Shown piece after piece: positions 40,327 to 51,562 of a stretch of DNA of 64,000 nucleotides (positions within the stretch are counted from its first letter, which is position 1; each line of letters begins with the position of its first letter). Made by a program: the position numbers and the translations under genes. The notes beneath the pieces were generated by a model. That model saw nothing but the letters and a program-made list of their open reading frames with translations, was not told the DNA's origin and made no database searches. This DNA is from Methylophaga sp. Lineage in GTDB: Bacteria > Pseudomonadota > Gammaproteobacteria > Nitrosococcales > Methylophagaceae. Where the stretch lies: the NCBI GenBank assembly GCA_011053005.1, contig DRHW01000003.1, positions 1 through 64,000 on the forward strand, written 5' to 3'.

Positions 40327-40929
40327 ATGGATATCAAACAAGCGATCGTAGAACGTCGTTCAGTAAAACATTTTGACGCTTCACATGAAATGACAGAAGC
40401 AGAAATTCAGGAATTGATGGAACATGCAATCTTATCGCCTACTGCCTTTAATATTCAGCACTGGCGTTTTGTTCGTGTTAAAGACAAAGCTAAACGTCAA
40501 CAAATTCAAGAAGCTAGTTGGGGACAGGCACAAGTCAGTGAAGCATCATTATTACTGGTCATGTGTGCAGACTTAAATGCGTGGGAAAAACAGCCAGAAC
40601 GTTACTTTAAAGATGCGCCAATAGAAGCACAAACCATCTTGTTACCAGCGATTGAAGGTTACTACACGAATCATCATCAAGCTCAACGTGATGAGTGTCT
40701 GCGTTCAACCAGTATTGCGGCAATGAATATCATGCTAATGGCAAAAGGCATGGGTTACGATAGTTGTCCAATGGATGGATTTGACTTTGATCAAGTAGCT
40801 AAAATTATTAACTTACCTCACGATCATATTGTCACGATGATGATTACTATCGGGAAAAAGAAATTAGATGCTAGACCTCGTTCAGGACAACTGCCATTAA
40901 ACGAGGTTTTTTTCACTGACAGTTTCTAA
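40327..40929 (+). CDS. Nitroreductase family protein
   Basis: A 200-residue FMN-dependent oxidoreductase of the nitroreductase fold. The N-terminal FMN-phosphate site is DIKQAIVERRSVKHFD, with LSPTAFNIQHWRFVRV next and a C-terminal TIGKKKLDARPRSG. The natural substrate is unknown; quinone, nitroaromatic or dihydropteridine activities are found in relatives. It converges with the GGDEF gene, only 5 bases apart. Confidence 0.85.
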   Translation: MDIKQAIVERRSVKHFDASHEMTEAEIQELMEHAILSPTAFNIQHWRFVRVKDKAKRQQIQEASWGQAQVSEASLLLVMCADLNAWEKQPERYFKDAPIEAQTILLPAIEGYYTNHHQAQRDECLRSTSIAAMNIMLMAKGMGYDSCPMDGFDFDQVAKIINLPHDHIVTMMITIGKKKLDARPRSGQLPLNEVFFTDSF

Positions 40930-40934
40930 GCATT

Positions 40935-41972
40935 TCAAAGTACGGGGGGCGGCGCTTCTGAAACAGCATTTCGCCCCTTACGCTTAGACATATATAAAGC
41001 GCGATCAGCTCGCTGTAAAAAGCTTTCAGGTCCTTCAGATGGAAAATATCGTGCAACGCCGAATGACATCGTCATCATATCTAAAGGTTCGCGATTATCT
41101 TTACGTTGAATATGTTTAGATGCAATTTCAGCACGAATATATTCCGCGAGCTTTTTAACATTATCGATACTTGTATTTAACAAAACAATCGCAAACTCTT
41201 CGCCGCCATAACGAGCAACTAGATCTCGCCCTTTCACCGCATTTTTCAAGCAGGTTGCTACAACTTTTAACACTTGGTCACCGACTAAATGACCATGCTT
41301 ATCATTAATTTTTTTGAAATAATCTAGATCACAAAATATCATAGACAACTCTAAACCGCTGCTATCAGAATCACGCGTTGCTTTGTTTAATAATTCATCA
41401 AACGCTTTACGATTCGCAAGGCCAGTCAGCATATCCGTTTTAGCTTCACGCTTTGCAAATTCAAGATCCTTCTTTAAATCCTGAATTTCAGCGCTAGTGC
41501 TATTCAAGCGTTCGGTCAGTAAATCACTATTTGACATCGATAGTCGCATTTCAGCGAGCACTTCTTCGATAATATGATGAACTTCAGTAGCGGATAAATC
41601 TGGATGCAACTGATTAACGATCAACAATAAATTTTCAGTCGTTTTTGTCGATGCGGCACTACCAGATGAAACAAAACTGAGTAATTCACTCAATACACGT
41701 TGTAAATTCTGACGCATTTCTAACAAAGCAATATGATCTTTCTCGCGGTCAAAAAACCGTTCGTATAATTCACGACTTTGCTTATCGGTGAATTGCTCAT
41801 TGGCCTCTAATTTAGCATCAACGGCATCGACAAGGGCGCTATTACTCCCAGAGACATATTCATACCACACTGCATAATTAGCTGGCGTCATCGCTATGCC
41901 ATTTTTTTTCATTAATGGCATAGCGAGTCGCATATATTCAGCGGCTTGTTCTTGGTATTCGTTATAATCCAT
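40935..41972 (-). CDS. GGDEF-domain diguanylate cyclase
   Basis: A 345-residue cytosolic protein. The first about 165 residues are helical with a coiled-coil before the GGDEF domain (starts near DMLTGLANRKAFDELL). The active-site loop is GGEEF in ARYGGEEFAIVLL, so cyclase activity is expected: two GTP to c-di-GMP. The usual inhibitory RxxD is KGRD, i.e. the Arg is replaced by Lys, so product inhibition may be weak. No membrane helix or known sensor domain is visible. Confidence 0.9.
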   Translation of the reverse strand: MDYNEYQEQAAEYMRLAMPLMKKNGIAMTPANYAVWYEYVSGSNSALVDAVDAKLEANEQFTDKQSRELYERFFDREKDHIALLEMRQNLQRVLSELLSFVSSGSAASTKTTENLLLIVNQLHPDLSATEVHHIIEEVLAEMRLSMSNSDLLTERLNSTSAEIQDLKKDLEFAKREAKTDMLTGLANRKAFDELLNKATRDSDSSGLELSMIFCDLDYFKKINDKHGHLVGDQVLKVVATCLKNAVKGRDLVARYGGEEFAIVLLNTSIDNVKKLAEYIRAEIASKHIQRKDNREPLDMMTMSFGVARYFPSEGPESFLQRADRALYMSKRKGRNAVSEAPPPVL

Positions 41973-41996
41973 TTATAACTCCTATCGCCAAATTGC

Positions 41997-43211
41997 CTAT
42001 TTTAATTTCTTTTTACCTGCTATTTTTAATCTTAACGCATTTAACTTGATAAAACCTTCGGCATCTTTTTGGTTATAGGCACCTGCATCATCTTCAAACG
42101 TTGCAATTGATTCGTCAAACAAACTATCTGTTTCTGATGCACGGCCCACTACAATCACATTACCTTTATAAAGTTTGATTCTAACCTTACCATTCACATT
42201 AGTCTGAGATTTATCAATCATTGTTTGTAACATTTCACGCTCTGGTGACCACCAGTAACCGTTATAAATCAAGCTTGCATAACGTGGCATCAATTCATCT
42301 TTAAGATGAGCTACTTCACGATCAACGGTAATTGATTCAATAGCGCGATGAGCGGGAATCATAATCGTCCCTGCTGGCGTTTCATAACAACCACGTGCTT
42401 TCATGCCGACATAACGGTTTTCAACCATATCTAAACGACCGATGCCATTAGCGCCACCCACTTTATTCAAATATTGCATCACTTCCGCGGGTGACATCGT
42501 ATTACCATCAATGGCAACAATATCGCCTTTGGCATAAGTAAGTTCAATGTAGGTCGCTTCATTTGGCGCATTTTCTGGTGACACTGTCCAACGCCACATG
42601 CTTTCTTCTGGTTCAGTCCAAGGATCTTCAAGCATATCACCTTCATATGAAATATGAAGTAAGTTTGCATCCATAGAATACGGTGATTTTTTACCGCGTT
42701 TCATTTCGACAGGAATACCATGCTTTTCAGCATAATCTAATAAGCTTTGACGAGAGTTTAGATCCCATTCACGCCAAGGAGCAATTACTTTAATATCAGG
42801 ACTTAAGGCATAAGCACCCAATTCAAAACGTACTTGATCATTACCTTTACCTGTCGCTCCATGAGAGATAGCTTGTGCACCCGTTTCAGCAGCAATTTCT
42901 ACTAAACGTTTCGCAATAAGTGGACGTGCGATAGAAGTACCTAATAAATATTCACCTTCATAAATCGTGTTAGCACGAAACATCGGGAACACATAATCAC
43001 GAGCAAATTCTTCGCGAAGATCTTCAATATAAATATCTTTAATGCCCATCGCTTTAGCTTTAGCACGAGCTGGTTCAACTTCTTCGCCTTGACCAAGATC
43101 AGCAGTGAAGGTGACTACCTCACATTGATAAACATCTTGTAACCATTTTAAAATAATGGAGGTATCAAGACCGCCAGAATAAGCAAGTACGACTTTTTTA
43201 ATATTCGACAT
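41997..43211 (-). CDS. argG: Argininosuccinate synthase
   Basis: A 404-residue enzyme of arginine synthesis that joins citrulline and aspartate with ATP. The PP-loop [16 protein letters not shown] starts at residue 9; [15 protein letters not shown] and [21 protein letters not shown] are family motifs. It belongs to the type common in bacteria with about 400 residues. No argH lies beside it in this window. Confidence 0.97.
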   Translation of the reverse strand: MSNIKKVVLAYSGGLDTSIILKWLQDVYQCEVVTFTADLGQGEEVEPARAKAKAMGIKDIYIEDLREEFARDYVFPMFRANTIYEGEYLLGTSIARPLIAKRLVEIAAETGAQAISHGATGKGNDQVRFELGAYALSPDIKVIAPWREWDLNSRQSLLDYAEKHGIPVEMKRGKKSPYSMDANLLHISYEGDMLEDPWTEPEESMWRWTVSPENAPNEATYIELTYAKGDIVAIDGNTMSPAEVMQYLNKVGGANGIGRLDMVENRYVGMKARGCYETPAGTIMIPAHRAIESITVDREVAHLKDELMPRYASLIYNGYWWSPEREMLQTMIDKSQTNVNGKVRIKLYKGNVIVVGRASETDSLFDESIATFEDDAGAYNQKDAEGFIKLNALRLKIAGKKKLK

Positions 43212-43260
43212 GTATGTTGTTCCTGTAAAAAATGCTGTATTTAAAATAATGTGTATTGTA

Positions 43261-44052
43261 TCAAAAGCCGTAAGTTGCTATTACTTCTTTAACGGCATGT
43301 CGGCCGTTTGCTTTACAACTAATTCGGCGAGGTGCATCTAAATATTTTAATTTAAAACCTAGCTTCTTATACAAATCAACTACGCGGTCTGTAGCTTGAT
43401 TAGATAAAACCACTGGGCCTTTATGTTCAACCAACCATTCCGCCAGACGAACTTGATCCGCCCAATTAAACCCCTTTTGGGCATATTGATGAAACGGAAC
43501 ATCATAGGGCGGATCGGCATAGATAAAGTCATTATCAGCAATATCTAGCTCTGAGAAATCTTTGTTGGTAAATTCCCAAGCCGATAATGCTGACTGATAT
43601 TTAATAAAATCGGTTTGGTAATTTATCTTTTTATAACGCCCAAATGGCACGTTATAGCCACCCGATTTGTTAAAACGACATAGGCCGTTATAGCCTGTTC
43701 TATTAAGATAATAGAATAACTGAGCTAATGTAGCATCAGCCCCTGTCATTTTATTTAAGGCATTAAATTCAGTGCGGCGCAGATAATATGCTTGTTCATC
43801 ATTCTCAAGAGCAATATCTAAGATCAAACCTTTTTGTAGCTGCTGATAGAAATTGACCAAGGCAGAATTAACATCATTCAATAATGCGGTTTGTGGCTGT
43901 AAACCTAATGCTACTGATAAACCACCACAAAAAGGTTCAACTAATCGATGGCTTGGATGTTTAGCCCACAATTTTTCTAACGTTGGAATAAGCCAACGCT
44001 TGCCCCCCGCCCATTTGAGCGGGGGCCGTAACGGCGTTAACTCTTGCTCCAT
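43261..44052 (-). CDS. dam: Dam-type DNA adenine-N6 methyltransferase
   Basis: A 263-residue class D12 (alpha) methyltransferase of the Dam/DpnM type, expected to methylate adenine in GATC. The AdoMet motif [16 protein letters not shown] is at residues 10-25, [11 protein letters not shown] follows, and the catalytic DPPY is in [11 protein letters not shown]. No restriction gene lies nearby, so it is probably a solitary methylase for mismatch repair and replication timing. It sits between lpd and argG rather than in the aroKB-damX-dam order of enterics. Confidence 0.9.
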   Translation of the reverse strand: MEQELTPLRPPLKWAGGKRWLIPTLEKLWAKHPSHRLVEPFCGGLSVALGLQPQTALLNDVNSALVNFYQQLQKGLILDIALENDEQAYYLRRTEFNALNKMTGADATLAQLFYYLNRTGYNGLCRFNKSGGYNVPFGRYKKINYQTDFIKYQSALSAWEFTNKDFSELDIADNDFIYADPPYDVPFHQYAQKGFNWADQVRLAEWLVEHKGPVVLSNQATDRVVDLYKKLGFKLKYLDAPRRISCKANGRHAVKEVIATYGF

Positions 44053-44066
44053 CTACAACGAAGATC

Positions 44067-45848
44067 CTATTTAGAATGTAAGGTTTTGCGTGGTGGCAAT
44101 AAATCTGTAATGCTACCTTCTGCCATTTCAGCGGCAAAACATAAGGTTTCAGATAAAGTTGGATGAGGATGAATCGTCATACCAATATCTTCAGCATCTG
44201 CACCCATCTCAAGTGCTAATACAGCTTCAGCGATTAACTCACCTGCATTAGGGCCAACGATACCAGCACCAATAATTCGACCTGTTTCTTTGTCAAATAA
44301 GGCTTTAGTCAAACCTTCATCGCGCCCTAAGCTCAAGCTACGTCCACTCGCCGCCCACGGGAAAGCGCCTTTCACGTAATCAATATTTTGTGCTTTGGCT
44401 TCAATTTCAGTTAAACCCATCCACGCAACTTCAGGATCAGTATAAGCAACCGATGGAATAGTCATTGGATCAAACGCTGATTTAATGCCGGCAATCACTT
44501 CTGCTGCTACTTTTGCTTCATGAGTCGCTTTATGTGCCAACATCGGTTGACCAACAATATCGCCTATCGCGAAGATATGCGGCACGTTAGTTCTCATTTG
44601 AGCATCAACAGCAATAAAACCATTATCACTTACTGTCACACCAGCAAGTTCAGCATTAATCAACTTACCGTTTGGCGTACGACCAACAGCGACTAAAATC
44701 TTGTCAAAAACCGCAGTTTCAGGCGCATCTTTGCCTTCAAAAGTCACTTTGAGGCCTTTTTCTTGTGGTTCAATTTTAGCTACTTTGGTATTCAGATAAA
44801 TCGCTTGATACTTATCTTGTACCTTTTTCAATAAAGGTTTTACGATATCTTTATCTGCACCTGGAATTAAACCATCTTGCATTTCAACGACAGTAATTTT
44901 TGAGCCTAAGGCATCATAAACTGTGGCCATTTCTAGCCCGATAATTCCGCCGCCAATAACCAATAGATTTTCAGGAACATCGGCAAGATCTAATGCATCA
45001 GTAGAATCCATCATCCTAGCATCATCATTCGGAAATACCGGTACTTTACTGACGCGTGAACCCGCAGCAATAATACAATTATCAAATGAAATTGTTTTCT
45101 CACCTTCTGCGGTCATAACTTGCATTGTGTGGGTTCCCGCAAAACGAGCTTCACCTTGAACGATGGTGACTTTGCGTTGTTTAGCAAGCGCTTTTAAACC
45201 GCCTGTTAATTTATCAACGATGCTCGCTTTCCAACTTTCTATTTTACGGATATCAATGTCTGGCTCTGCAAACTTAACACCGTGGTCAGACATATCTGCA
45301 GCTTCATTAATGATCTGTGCGGTATGTAATAGAGCTTTTGACGGAATGCAGCCAACATTCAAACAAACACCGCCAATTTTGGCATGACGCTCGATCATGA
45401 CGACTTGTTTGCCTAAGTCAGCAGCGCGAAATGCTGCCGTATAGCCACCAGGACCAGAACCTAAAACAAGCACTTCTGCATGGATATCGGCTTTAGTCTT
45501 ATCGGTATTAACTGCAGCTGTAGCAACAGATTCTGCTGGTTCTGGCTGACTTTCAGCAGGCTTTTCTGCAACCGGCGCAGCAGGTTCTTTTTCAGATGTA
45601 GATTCAGCGGCTGCTGTTTCTAACGTTAAGATGACACTGCCCTCTTTAACTTTACCGCCAACTTCAACGTTTACACTAACAACTTTACCGGCATGGCTAC
45701 TAGGAATTTCCATTGCAGCTTTATCAGATTCTAAGGTAATTACATCTTGGTTGGCTGTAATTTCATCGCCTACACTAACTAGAACCTCAATGATTTCTAC
45801 TGCATCAAAATCACCAATATCTGGTACTTTTATCTCAACTAAACTCAT
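44067..45848 (-). CDS. lpdA: Dihydrolipoyl dehydrogenase with N-terminal lipoyl domain
   Basis: A 593-residue E3 enzyme of the pyruvate dehydrogenase complex. Residues 1-78 are a lipoyl domain with lipoyl-Lys43 ([11 protein letters not shown]), then an Ala/Pro/Glu linker, then the FAD oxidoreductase. The FAD site [18 protein letters not shown], redox cysteines in [17 protein letters not shown], the NAD site [10 protein letters not shown] and the C-terminal [10 protein letters not shown] are intact. It overlaps aceF by 4 bases. Confidence 0.96.
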   Translation of the reverse strand: MSLVEIKVPDIGDFDAVEIIEVLVSVGDEITANQDVITLESDKAAMEIPSSHAGKVVSVNVEVGGKVKEGSVILTLETAAAESTSEKEPAAPVAEKPAESQPEPAESVATAAVNTDKTKADIHAEVLVLGSGPGGYTAAFRAADLGKQVVMIERHAKIGGVCLNVGCIPSKALLHTAQIINEAADMSDHGVKFAEPDIDIRKIESWKASIVDKLTGGLKALAKQRKVTIVQGEARFAGTHTMQVMTAEGEKTISFDNCIIAAGSRVSKVPVFPNDDARMMDSTDALDLADVPENLLVIGGGIIGLEMATVYDALGSKITVVEMQDGLIPGADKDIVKPLLKKVQDKYQAIYLNTKVAKIEPQEKGLKVTFEGKDAPETAVFDKILVAVGRTPNGKLINAELAGVTVSDNGFIAVDAQMRTNVPHIFAIGDIVGQPMLAHKATHEAKVAAEVIAGIKSAFDPMTIPSVAYTDPEVAWMGLTEIEAKAQNIDYVKGAFPWAASGRSLSLGRDEGLTKALFDKETGRIIGAGIVGPNAGELIAEAVLALEMGADAEDIGMTIHPHPTLSETLCFAAEMAEGSITDLLPPRKTLHSK

Positions 45849-47167
45849 AACAAGACCTTTCTGATATCAGATAACATATGATTAAGCGCCGTGGTAAACC
45901 TTGCCCCCATCGCACCATCAACTACTCGATGATCATACGAGACTGATAATGGCAAAATAAGTCTAGGTTCAAATTCTTTACCATTCCAAACAGGCTGCAT
46001 TTTATGGCGGCCTACACCCAATATTGCAACTTCTGGTGCATTAACAATCGGAGTAAAGAAGCTACCACCGATACCACCTAAGCTAGAAATAGAGAATGTT
46101 CCACCTTGTAGATCTTTAGCAGTCAAAGCGCCATCACGCGCTCGCGCACTGATTTCACCTAACTCGCCAGCAATCTCTAAAAAGCCTTTTTTATCAACAT
46201 CTTTGATTACTGGAACCATCAAACCATTTGGCGTATCAACTGCTACACCGATGTTGTAGTATTTTTTGATGATTAAACTTTCTTTATCTTCACTTAATGA
46301 TGAATTTAGTTCAGGATACATTTTCAAACTGGCGACAACGGCTTTCATGATGAAAACGAGCGGTGTCAGATTTACACCTTGTTTAGCCGCCATGTCTTTA
46401 TTGGCTTTTCTAAATTCTTCCAGCTCAGTGATATCTGCATCATCAAACTGGGTAACATGAGGAATATTTAACCAACATGCGTGTAAATGTTTACCTGATA
46501 TTTTTTTAATTCGAGATAATTCTTCGGTTTTTACTTCACCAAATTTCTCAAAATTAATAACGGGAACAGGTGGAATGCCTGAACCTGTAGTTGCAGCCGC
46601 CGCTGGTGCATTCACTTTTTGTTTAACAAAGTTTTGTACATCTTGTTTAGTGATTCGACCTTTTTCACCCGAGCCATTGACCGAACTTAAAGTAACACCC
46701 AATTCACGAGCAAACTGACGAACCGAAGGTGAAGCATGTGCTTGTTTTACACCAGATTTATTATCAGGTGCAAATGGGATGATTTCCACTAATTCAGGTT
46801 CTGTCACTGTTTCAACTGCAGGTGTTGGCGTAGCAACTGGCGCTGGTTTTGGTGCAGATTCAGCAGCAGGTCCTGGTGCTTCTTGTTTAACTTCATCGGC
46901 TGGCTTCGCTTGGCTATCACCACTATCACTTGCCTCAAGCATAGCAATAACAGAACCCAGTTTAACTTTATCACCTACTGAGACTTTAAGTTCTTTAATA
47001 ACACCAGCAAATGATGATGGTATCTCCATTGCGGCCTTATCAGACTCCAAGGTAATAATATCTTGATTTTTAGCTATCGTATCGCCTACAGAAATTAAAA
47101 CTTCAATAATTTCTACTTCATCAAAATCACCGATATCAGGTACTTTTAATTCGATTAAATCTGCCAT
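45845..47167 (-). CDS. aceF: Pyruvate dehydrogenase E2, dihydrolipoyllysine acetyltransferase
   Basis: A 440-residue E2. One lipoyl domain (residues 1-76, Lys44) is nearly the same as that of the lpdA product. A Pro/Ala/Glu linker, the peripheral subunit-binding domain (about 140-178, [23 protein letters not shown]) and the catalytic domain follow, with HRVVDG in [12 protein letters not shown]. Enteric AceF has three lipoyl domains; here one in E2 and one in E3. It sits 3 bases after aceE. Confidence 0.95.
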   Translation of the reverse strand: MADLIELKVPDIGDFDEVEIIEVLISVGDTIAKNQDIITLESDKAAMEIPSSFAGVIKELKVSVGDKVKLGSVIAMLEASDSGDSQAKPADEVKQEAPGPAAESAPKPAPVATPTPAVETVTEPELVEIIPFAPDNKSGVKQAHASPSVRQFARELGVTLSSVNGSGEKGRITKQDVQNFVKQKVNAPAAAATTGSGIPPVPVINFEKFGEVKTEELSRIKKISGKHLHACWLNIPHVTQFDDADITELEEFRKANKDMAAKQGVNLTPLVFIMKAVVASLKMYPELNSSLSEDKESLIIKKYYNIGVAVDTPNGLMVPVIKDVDKKGFLEIAGELGEISARARDGALTAKDLQGGTFSISSLGGIGGSFFTPIVNAPEVAILGVGRHKMQPVWNGKEFEPRLILPLSVSYDHRVVDGAMGARFTTALNHMLSDIRKVLL

Positions 47168-47170
47168 AAA

Positions 47171-49825
47171 TTAAGCCTTTACTGGAGTCAATGCATCTGC
47201 ATTGATGTTGTATTTTTTAATTGCGCTTTCAACTACATCAAAAGCAATTTGGCCATCATCAGCCAAGGTGCTTAAAGTAGCAATCACGACATGATAACGA
47301 TCAACTTCAAAGAAGCGTCTCAATTGTTCACGTGTATCACTGCGACCAAAACCATCGGTGCCAAGTATGGTGTACGGTGCTTTAATCCAAGGACGAATTT
47401 GTTCTGCATACAAACGAATATAGTCGGTTGAAGCAATAACAACACCTGCTTGATCGTCCAAACATTCCGCCACATAACTACGTTTTTTAGTTGCTTGAGG
47501 GTGAAGACGATTATAACGATCGACTTCCATACCATTGCGCGCCAATTCATTAATGCTTGTCGCACTCCATACATTAGCTGATACTTTCCAGTCTGCTTCT
47601 AATAACTCAGCTGCTGCCTCAACTTCACGCAAAATAGTACCGCTACCTAATAACTGGGCTTTCAGTTTATGTTTGCCACCTGTTTTAAGTTGATACAGAC
47701 CTTTGATAATACCTTCTTCAACACCTTCTGGCATATCAGGATGGGTATAGTTTTCATTCATCGCCGTTAAGTAATAGAACACGCTTTCTTGTTCTTCATA
47801 CATGCGACGGAAACCATCATGGATAATCACTGCCATTTCATAGGCATAGGTTGGATCATAACTAATGCATGTCGGAATGGTGCTAGCTAACACTAAGCCA
47901 TGACCATCTTGATGTTGTAAGCCTTCACCATTTAATGACGTACGCCCAGCTGTTGCACCAATCAAGAAACCTTTTGCTTGAATATCACCCGCTAACCATG
48001 CCAAATCACCAACACGTTGGAAACCAAACATAGAATAGTAAACATAGAAAGGCACCATATTCACATTGTAGTTTGAATACGCTGTTGAAGCCGATACCCA
48101 CTCAGCCATTGCGCCAGCTTCATTGATACCTTCTTGTAAGATCTGACCTTTTGTATCTTCGCGATACCACATTACTTTGCCAGAATCTTCAGGTTCATAA
48201 AGTTGACCTGATGAAGAATAAATACCAAATGAACGGAATAAACCTTCCATACCAAACGTACGTGCTTCATCTGGCACGATTGGTACAACATTTTTGCCGA
48301 CTTCTTTATCGCGAATTAACGCAGTTAAAATTCGGACAAATGCCATAGTTGTAGAGATTTCTCTATCGCCTGTCGATTTCAACATCGCACTAAAAATGCT
48401 TAGATCTGGTGTTTTTAATGCCGGTGCGTCGTGATTACGTTTTGGTAAAAAGCCACCTAATTTTTCACGACGTTCCAATAGATATTTCTGCTCGTCACTG
48501 TCAGCATCAAAAGTAAGATATGGAATATTACCAATTTCGCTATCAGAGACTGGAATATTGAAACGGTCACGGAACACTTTCATATGTTCTACGCCCAAAT
48601 TCTTTTGTGAGTGCGTGGTGTTTTGTGCTTCACCCGCCGTACCCATACCATACCCTTTAACTGTCTTCGCTAAAATTACAGTAGGCTGACCTTTGTGATC
48701 AGTTGCTTGTTTATAAGCAGCATAAACTTTACGTGGATCATGACCACCACGACTTAATTGCCAGATATCTTCATCGGTCATATCTGACACCATTTCTAGC
48801 AATTCAGGATATTTACCAAAGAAATGTTCACGGACAAAAGCACCATCTTTAGATTTGTAGTTTTGATATTCACCGTCTACTACTTCTTCCATACGTTTTA
48901 GCAATAAGCCATTTTTATCTTTGGCTAATAATTGATCCCACTCTGAACCCCAGATGACTTTAAGTACATTCCAGCCAGCACCACGGAAAATAGCTTCAAG
49001 TTCTTGAATGATTTTTCCGTTACCACGAACAGGGCCATCAAGACGCTGTAAGTTACAGTTAATAACAAAGGTTAAATTATCTAATTTTTCACGACCCGCT
49101 AAGGTGATAGCGCCTAATGACTCTGGTTCATCCATTTCACCATCGCCTAAGTATGCCCATACATTTCGACCTGCAGTCGCTTTAATATCACGATGATCCA
49201 TGTATTTCATAAAACGGGCTTGGTAAATAGCTAAGATAGGACCTAAACCCATTGAAACAGTTGGGAACTGCCAATAATCAGGCATTAACCAAGGATGGGG
49301 GTAAGAAGACAAACCTTTGCCATCAACTTCAAAACGGAAATTATTAAGCTGTTCTTCTGTTAAACGACCTTCAAGGAATGAACGAGCATAAATACCCGGA
49401 GAAATATGGCCTTGGAAGAACACCATATCAGCGCCATTGCCATAATCATCACCTTTGAAGAAGTGATTAAAACCTACATCGTATAAGGTTGCAGAAGAAG
49501 CAAAACTCGCAATGTGACCACCGACAGCGCCAGGTTTAAGATTAGCTTTAACCACCATCGCCATCGCATTCCAACGGATATACGATCTTATTTTATGTTC
49601 AATATCTTGGTTGCCAGTAATACGTTCTTGTTGATCAACCGGAATAGTATTTACATAAGCAGTATTGGAACTATACGGGAGATTAACGCCCGAGCGGCGA
49701 GCCATATCAATGAGTTTTTCTAAAATGTGATGTGCTTTTTCATCACCTTCAATCTCAATTATAGATTCTAGTGCGTCTAACCATTCTTGAGTTTCTTGTG
49801 GATCGTTATCAACAAAATCAGTCAT
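47171..49825 (-). CDS. aceE: Pyruvate dehydrogenase E1, homodimeric type
   Basis: An 884-residue thiamine-diphosphate enzyme that decarboxylates pyruvate and acetylates E2. The N-terminus TDFVDNDPQETQEWLDALESII matches AceE from ATG 49825 (GAAGG upstream); an in-frame ATG at 49852 is less likely. The ThDP motif GDGEMDEPESLGAI with the following N is intact. First gene of aceE-aceF-lpdA; no PdhR-type regulator gene is in the window. Confidence 0.95.
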   Translation of the reverse strand: MTDFVDNDPQETQEWLDALESIIEIEGDEKAHHILEKLIDMARRSGVNLPYSSNTAYVNTIPVDQQERITGNQDIEHKIRSYIRWNAMAMVVKANLKPGAVGGHIASFASSATLYDVGFNHFFKGDDYGNGADMVFFQGHISPGIYARSFLEGRLTEEQLNNFRFEVDGKGLSSYPHPWLMPDYWQFPTVSMGLGPILAIYQARFMKYMDHRDIKATAGRNVWAYLGDGEMDEPESLGAITLAGREKLDNLTFVINCNLQRLDGPVRGNGKIIQELEAIFRGAGWNVLKVIWGSEWDQLLAKDKNGLLLKRMEEVVDGEYQNYKSKDGAFVREHFFGKYPELLEMVSDMTDEDIWQLSRGGHDPRKVYAAYKQATDHKGQPTVILAKTVKGYGMGTAGEAQNTTHSQKNLGVEHMKVFRDRFNIPVSDSEIGNIPYLTFDADSDEQKYLLERREKLGGFLPKRNHDAPALKTPDLSIFSAMLKSTGDREISTTMAFVRILTALIRDKEVGKNVVPIVPDEARTFGMEGLFRSFGIYSSSGQLYEPEDSGKVMWYREDTKGQILQEGINEAGAMAEWVSASTAYSNYNVNMVPFYVYYSMFGFQRVGDLAWLAGDIQAKGFLIGATAGRTSLNGEGLQHQDGHGLVLASTIPTCISYDPTYAYEMAVIIHDGFRRMYEEQESVFYYLTAMNENYTHPDMPEGVEEGIIKGLYQLKTGGKHKLKAQLLGSGTILREVEAAAELLEADWKVSANVWSATSINELARNGMEVDRYNRLHPQATKKRSYVAECLDDQAGVVIASTDYIRLYAEQIRPWIKAPYTILGTDGFGRSDTREQLRRFFEVDRYHVVIATLSTLADDGQIAFDVVESAIKKYNINADALTPVKA

Positions 49826-49961
49826 AAATACCTTCGCTAGCCTTAACGTCATAAATAGCCACGTATTGTAACAGTTTTTGTTTTATTCCCAACCGGAAAT
49901 GGGACTTTATATAGCCAAAAGCTTAATTTTAAAGCTAATAAAAGTGTATTAAGACGACTAA

Positions 49962-50549
49962 TTATCGCTTTAAAGCGATAGATTTGGCGTAGCCATATAC
50001 GCGAGGTGCCAACAAAATAACAAGTAGCGCTATATATATAAGTGGTTCGGTCTTATCTAATTTCACCAACATATAAAAATGTATTGAACTAGCAATCGCA
50101 ATGACATACGTTAATCGATGCAATTTCTTCCAACGTCGACCACCTAATCGCTTCACCATTGCATTATTAGAAGTTATTGCCAATGGAATTAAAGCGATAA
50201 AGCTAAAGAAACCAATGGTAATAAATGGCCGTTTGATTATATCGTTGATAATTTCACCGACAGCAAAAGACTGATCGAGCCCTAAATAAAGCAACATATG
50301 TAAAACAGCATAAAAAAATACGTAAAGACCTAATAATCGTCTGAATTTAATTAAGTCGTTCCAGCCGGTCATCCAGCGCAAAGGTGTAATTAATAAGGTT
50401 AACCATAAAAATCGCAAGGCCCAAAGGCCCGTTTGTCTGGTAACCGCTTCCACTGGATTAGCACCTAATTGATCGGTAAAAAGGGCAAACGTCAACCAAA
50501 TAGCTGGAATTAAGCAGACTACAAATAATAATTTTTTTATTTTCGGCAC
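49962..50549 (-). CDS. msrQ: MsrQ haem-binding membrane subunit of MsrPQ
   Basis: A 195-residue inner-membrane b-type haem protein (YedZ family) that passes electrons from the quinone pool or a flavin to MsrP. Six hydrophobic segments are visible; the haem histidines fit FFYAVLHMLLYLG and KLHRLTYVIAIASSIHF. It begins 24 bases after msrP, the usual order. Together they repair methionine sulfoxide in periplasmic proteins. Confidence 0.93.
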   Translation of the reverse strand: MPKIKKLLFVVCLIPAIWLTFALFTDQLGANPVEAVTRQTGLWALRFLWLTLLITPLRWMTGWNDLIKFRRLLGLYVFFYAVLHMLLYLGLDQSFAVGEIINDIIKRPFITIGFFSFIALIPLAITSNNAMVKRLGGRRWKKLHRLTYVIAIASSIHFYMLVKLDKTEPLIYIALLVILLAPRVYGYAKSIALKR

Positions 50550-50573
50550 AATGTTTAACTCAAACAGCTGACA

Positions 50574-51533
50574 TTAAAAGTATTTTCGTAAATCCATTCC
50601 GGTATACATCTGAGCGACTTGCTCACCATAACCATTAAACATTTCTGTTTTACGTTTCAGAAACTCGCCAATCCTACGTTCACGGCCTTGACTCCAGCGA
50701 GGATGATCAACGTCAGGATTCACATTAGAATAAAAACCATATTCGTTAGGCCCTGCTTTCATCCATGCTGATCGAGGCATATTTTCTACAAAACGAATGC
50801 GTACTATTGATTTAATACTTTTAAATCCATATTTCCATGGCACGACTAGTCTAATAGGCGCGCCGTTTTGGCCTAATAATTCATTACCATATAACCCAAC
50901 AGAAATCAGCGTTAATGGATTCATCGCCTCATCTATTCGTAAACCTTCAACATAGGGCCAATCTAATACATTTCGATTTAAGCCTGGCATTTGTTCAGGA
51001 TCATTCAAAGTCGTAAATTCAACAAATTTTGCTCGTGAATTAGGCTGTGCTTTTTTGATAAGATCCGCCAAAGGGAAACCAACCCAAGGAATAACCATTG
51101 ACCATCCTTCGACACAACGTAAGCGATAAATACGTTCCTCTAAACTAAACGGTTTAATTAAATCATCATAATCATACTCACCGGGCTTATCACATTCACC
51201 GTCAATGGTTACTCGCCAAGGCTTAGCTTTATCAGGAAATTCAGTGGCCATTAGTGCAGGAGAAGCTTTATCTGTGCCGAATTCATAAAAATTATTATAG
51301 GTTGTCACTGACTCAAAAGTCGTCAGGCTCTCCTCAGTCGAGTAAGCACTTTTAACGAGTTCCTTATAGGTCGGTTCCGGAGTAGAATCACCGCGAGCAA
51401 ATGACAACGGTAACATGCTGGCTGTAGCGGCTATCGCTGCACTATTCAAAAACTGTCTACGATTCAAATACACACCGTATTCCGTTATTTCACTTGCTGG
51501 TAACTCACCTAATCTAGGTTTTTTAATCAACAT
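50574..51533 (-). CDS. msrP: MsrP molybdenum-dependent methionine-sulfoxide reductase
   Basis: A 319-residue periplasmic molybdoprotein (YedY). It carries a Tat signal, NRRQFLN then a hydrophobic stretch ending near SFARG, for folded export. The Mo-binding Cys is in [38 protein letters not shown] is a strong family motif. ATG 51533 has AGGAG 8 bases upstream; a GTG two codons earlier is not preferred. It lies downstream of the DoxX-like gene on the same strand. Confidence 0.96.
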   Translation of the reverse strand: MLIKKPRLGELPASEITEYGVYLNRRQFLNSAAIAATASMLPLSFARGDSTPEPTYKELVKSAYSTEESLTTFESVTTYNNFYEFGTDKASPALMATEFPDKAKPWRVTIDGECDKPGEYDYDDLIKPFSLEERIYRLRCVEGWSMVIPWVGFPLADLIKKAQPNSRAKFVEFTTLNDPEQMPGLNRNVLDWPYVEGLRIDEAMNPLTLISVGLYGNELLGQNGAPIRLVVPWKYGFKSIKSIVRIRFVENMPRSAWMKAGPNEYGFYSNVNPDVDHPRWSQGRERRIGEFLKRKTEMFNGYGEQVAQMYTGMDLRKYF

Positions 51534-51562
51534 CACCACTTCTCCTAATTTTTATGTCTAAA

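Noticed and set aside
43261-44052. Restriction-modification system around the adenine methylase
   Set aside because: No endonuclease gene on either side; it looks like a solitary Dam.
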